Shown here piece by piece: positions 62,229 to 64,000 of a stretch of 64,000 nt of DNA. The DNA comes from Bacteroidota bacterium. Its GTDB lineage: Bacteria > Bacteroidota > Bacteroidia > NS11-12g > UBA955. Numbering within the stretch: position 1 is the stretch's first letter; the number at the start of each line of letters is the position of its first letter. The position numbers were made by a program, and so were the translations under genes. The DNA is taken from the NCBI GenBank assembly GCA_030682255.1, contig JAUXOK010000016.1, positions 1-64,000 of the forward strand. Reading direction: 5' to 3'. A model generated the notes under the pieces. The model made no database searches. It saw only the letters and a list, made by a program, of their open reading frames with translations, and was not told the origin of the DNA.

Positions 62229-62762
62229 GTGAGTAATACTTTAGAACAATATCAGTTTGAAATTCAAAAATGCAGAAGTTTATTCGAAAGAAAAAATGCA
62301 GATTATGGTTCATCATGGCGTATTCTTCGACCTTCAAGCGTTACAGATCAAATTCTAATAAAGGCTTTAAGAATTAGAAGCATTGAAGAAAAGGGAGAAA
62401 ATAAAGTTGGCGAAAGCATTGAAGATGAATTTGTTGGCATATATAACTACAGCATAATAGGATTAATGCAGTTAAAACACTGGAAAGATGAACAAGAATT
62501 CACTTTTGAAGAAATCATGAATATGTATGATTCAGAAAAAAAAGCAACTCAAGAATTAATGCTGAAAAAAAATCATGATTATGGAGAAGCATGGAGAGAA
62601 ATGAGAACCAGTAGTTTTACTGATTTAATACTGATGAAACTAAATAGAACTAAACAAATAGAGGATAATGATGGCGCAACAATTGTTAGTGAAGGCATTG
62701 ATGCAAATTATCGAGATATGATGAATTATGCTATATTTGCACTTATCAACATTCATAACTGA
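62229..62762 (+). CDS. DUF1599 protein, internal duplication
   Basis: A 177-residue cytoplasmic protein of the DUF1599 family (nucleotide-modification-associated type). Two related halves are visible: residues about 9-88 (KCRSLFERKNADYGSSWRIL ... YNYSIIGLMQL) and 95-176 (QELMLKKNHDYGEAWREMRT ... MMNYAIFALINI). Each carries K-N-x-D-Y-G-x-x-W and a D-x-x-L-x-K-x-x-R pattern. The start is GTG at 62229. Divergent from folP and 7 bp before the BT_3928-like gene, a gene order I know from other Bacteroidota. Confidence 0.85.
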   Translation: MSNTLEQYQFEIQKCRSLFERKNADYGSSWRILRPSSVTDQILIKALRIRSIEEKGENKVGESIEDEFVGIYNYSIIGLMQLKHWKDEQEFTFEEIMNMYDSEKKATQELMLKKNHDYGEAWREMRTSSFTDLILMKLNRTKQIEDNDGATIVSEGIDANYRDMMNYAIFALINIHN

Positions 62763-62769
62763 AAATAAA

Positions 62770-64000
62770 ATGAAAGTAATTACTTCTATATCTCGCATCA
62801 TCGTTGGTTTGCTTTTTATTTTTTCTGGCCTTATCAAAAGCAACGACCCAAAAGGAACAGCCATAAAACTCAATGAGTATTTTGATGTATTTGCCAAAGA
62901 ATTTGAGGCAAGTCAGGATTCCCTTACCTTTTCTATAACAGATAATTTAGGCACAAGCGAATTTATTTCTTATACTTTTTCGGAAAATGATTCTTTTAAA
63001 AACATACAAATAAACCAGTCTGAAGTAAAATCAATTTATTACGAAGATGAAGAAATTCCAGAAGATTCAGACTCTTTTCTTGGGTCAACTATTTTTATAA
63101 CAGCTAACAACCAAATCATCTTCAATGCAGACTATATATTAGAAGACACAAGCGAATTAGTTACCCTAAATTTAAAAATCAAAACTGGATTAAACAACGT
63201 CTTATTAGACAAATCTTTATCGTTAAACCTAAAAACCAAACATGAAATAGAGGAAGTATTACCTATATATCAATACACTAAAAAACAAAGTTTTTGGGTG
63301 GGATTTTTCAGAGACTTAAGACCATATGCTATTTATTTTTCTATTATAATGTGCATATTAGAAGTTGTATTAGGGTTTGGAATACTTATAGGTTGGAAGC
63401 CTCAACTGGTATCATGGCTTACTTTATTATTAATTTTATTCTTCACATTTTTAACTTGGTATAGCGCCTATTTTAACAAAGTGACAGATTGTGGTTGTTT
63501 TGGCGACTTTATTAAGCTAGAGCCTTGGACATCATTTTGGAAAGATATTTTCTTGCTCTTTTTCATTTTAATTATTTTCATTCGAAGAAAAAAAATCATT
63601 CCACTATTTTCGACATTATTCAGTTGGAACGCTATGGCAGTTGTACTTATCGCATCAACATTATTTACAATTTTATCCAACATGTATTTGCCAACTTGGG
63701 ATTTTTTACCTTATAAAATTGGGAATAACATTAACGCTTTAATGACACCACCAAAAGGTGCTCGATTAATAGATTCTGTTAAATCTGAACTTATTTATGA
63801 AAAAAATGGACAAAAGCAAAGTTTTACTATTCAGAACTACCCCAAAACAGACGATTGGAAATTTGTAGATGCAGTTAATACAGTTATTGAACCTGCTTGG
63901 AAATCAAAAGTTCATGGCTTTGATTTTTCACCAAGGCCAGAAAACGGTAATGTAGACATTAAAAATAGCTTACTAAACGAAGATAAATATGTCATATTAT
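62770..64000 (+). CDS. BT_3928/DoxX-like membrane protein (3' end outside window)
   Basis: An open frame from ATG 62770 to the end of the window (410 codons seen, no stop). The N-terminus ITSISRIIVGLLFIFSGLIK with SNDPKGTAIKLNEYFDVFA is typical of DoxX-like BT_3928 proteins. A periplasmic insert of about 150 residues follows, then helices containing ILEVVLGFGILIGW and the conserved YFNKVTDCGCFGDFIKL, with a C-G-C pair like vitamin K epoxide-type or MauE-like redox membrane proteins. At least five membrane helices. The C-terminal soluble part runs off the edge. It follows the DUF1599 gene by 7 bp. Confidence 0.85.
   Translation, partial: MKVITSISRIIVGLLFIFSGLIKSNDPKGTAIKLNEYFDVFAKEFEASQDSLTFSITDNLGTSEFISYTFSENDSFKNIQINQSEVKSIYYEDEEIPEDSDSFLGSTIFITANNQIIFNADYILEDTSELVTLNLKIKTGLNNVLLDKSLSLNLKTKHEIEEVLPIYQYTKKQSFWVGFFRDLRPYAIYFSIIMCILEVVLGFGILIGWKPQLVSWLTLLLILFFTFLTWYSAYFNKVTDCGCFGDFIKLEPWTSFWKDIFLLFFILIIFIRRKKIIPLFSTLFSWNAMAVVLIASTLFTILSNMYLPTWDFLPYKIGNNINALMTPPKGARLIDSVKSELIYEKNGQKQSFTIQNYPKTDDWKFVDAVNTVIEPAWKSKVHGFDFSPRPENGNVDIKNSLLNEDKYVIL

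Overview
The window is chromosomal DNA of an AT-rich member of the phylum Bacteroidota. The evidence is a full-length SprA (core of the type IX secretion translocon), two proteins ending in T9SS sorting domains (type A and type B), many putative lipoproteins with short N-terminal signals, several TAnnTTTG-type -7 promoter boxes, mostly poor Shine-Dalgarno sequences outside the ribosomal protein operon, and typical families (DUF2490, DUF2807, Omp28, E1 alpha/beta fusion, DUF1599 followed by a BT_3928-like protein). The genus cannot be fixed from sequence alone; an environmental Chitinophagales/Saprospirales-like lineage is a guess. No phage, plasmid, CRISPR array or complete insertion sequence is visible.

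Layout. 0-4 kb: edge of a dispersed structured repeat, then a three-gene minus-strand operon of outer-membrane proteins. 4.2-8.5 kb: an RRM-protein remnant, a Ycf48-like lipoprotein, a small inverted-repeat element, a HerA-like ATPase, a second copy of the dispersed repeat and an orphan small protein. 9.6-13.4 kb: plus-strand operon dipeptidase, heme-motif lipoprotein, truA, lpxK. 13.4-15.2 kb: DUF2807 protein and a lipid A deacylase-like barrel. 15.4-25.4 kb: sprA and a secreted arylsulfotransferase-like T9SS cargo. 25.4-27.5 kb: membrane glycosyltransferase and a double rhodanese. 27.7-28.2 kb: a truncated tRNA-Ser copy, intact tRNA-Ser(GGA), a terminator and a repeat pair. 28.3-36.0 kb: a tightly packed six-gene minus-strand cassette encoding envelope proteins (two DUF1549-like lipoproteins, a Tat-signal DUF1501 protein, a C-x4-CH lipoprotein, a small lipoprotein and a giant T9SS type B cargo). 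36-41.7 kb: branched-chain/2-oxoacid dehydrogenase E1 fusion, a lipoprotein gene interrupted in its signal peptide by a small repeat, a pseudogene fragment, a universal stress protein and hemW. 41.7-46.6 kb: a giant TraB/GumN protein and the rpsF-rpsR-rplI operon. 46.8-51 kb: orphan substrate-binding-like protein, a duplicated LTXXQ-like protein, pirin and an M61 peptidase. 51.4-56 kb: topoisomerase IV parE-parC. 56-64 kb: DCoH, TPR protein, comB, Omp28 lipoprotein, saccharopine reductase-like enzyme, ZIP transporter, folP, DUF1599 and the start of a BT_3928/DoxX-like protein that runs off the end.

How parts fit. SprA would export the window's own T9SS cargoes (the arylsulfotransferase-like protein and the CUB/adhesin-like protein of the six-gene cassette). 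The most interesting unexplained structures are: the dispersed repeat whose hairpin changes by compensating substitutions between its two copies; a palindromic element that appears to have inserted in frame into a lipoprotein signal peptide with a 14-bp direct repeat; a broken tRNA-Ser copy carrying a palindrome in its anticodon arm; the six-gene envelope cassette; and a recurring arrangement in which the -7 promoter box ends only 3-6 nt before the start codon, suggesting leaderless mRNAs. All family assignments were made by eye without database searches.
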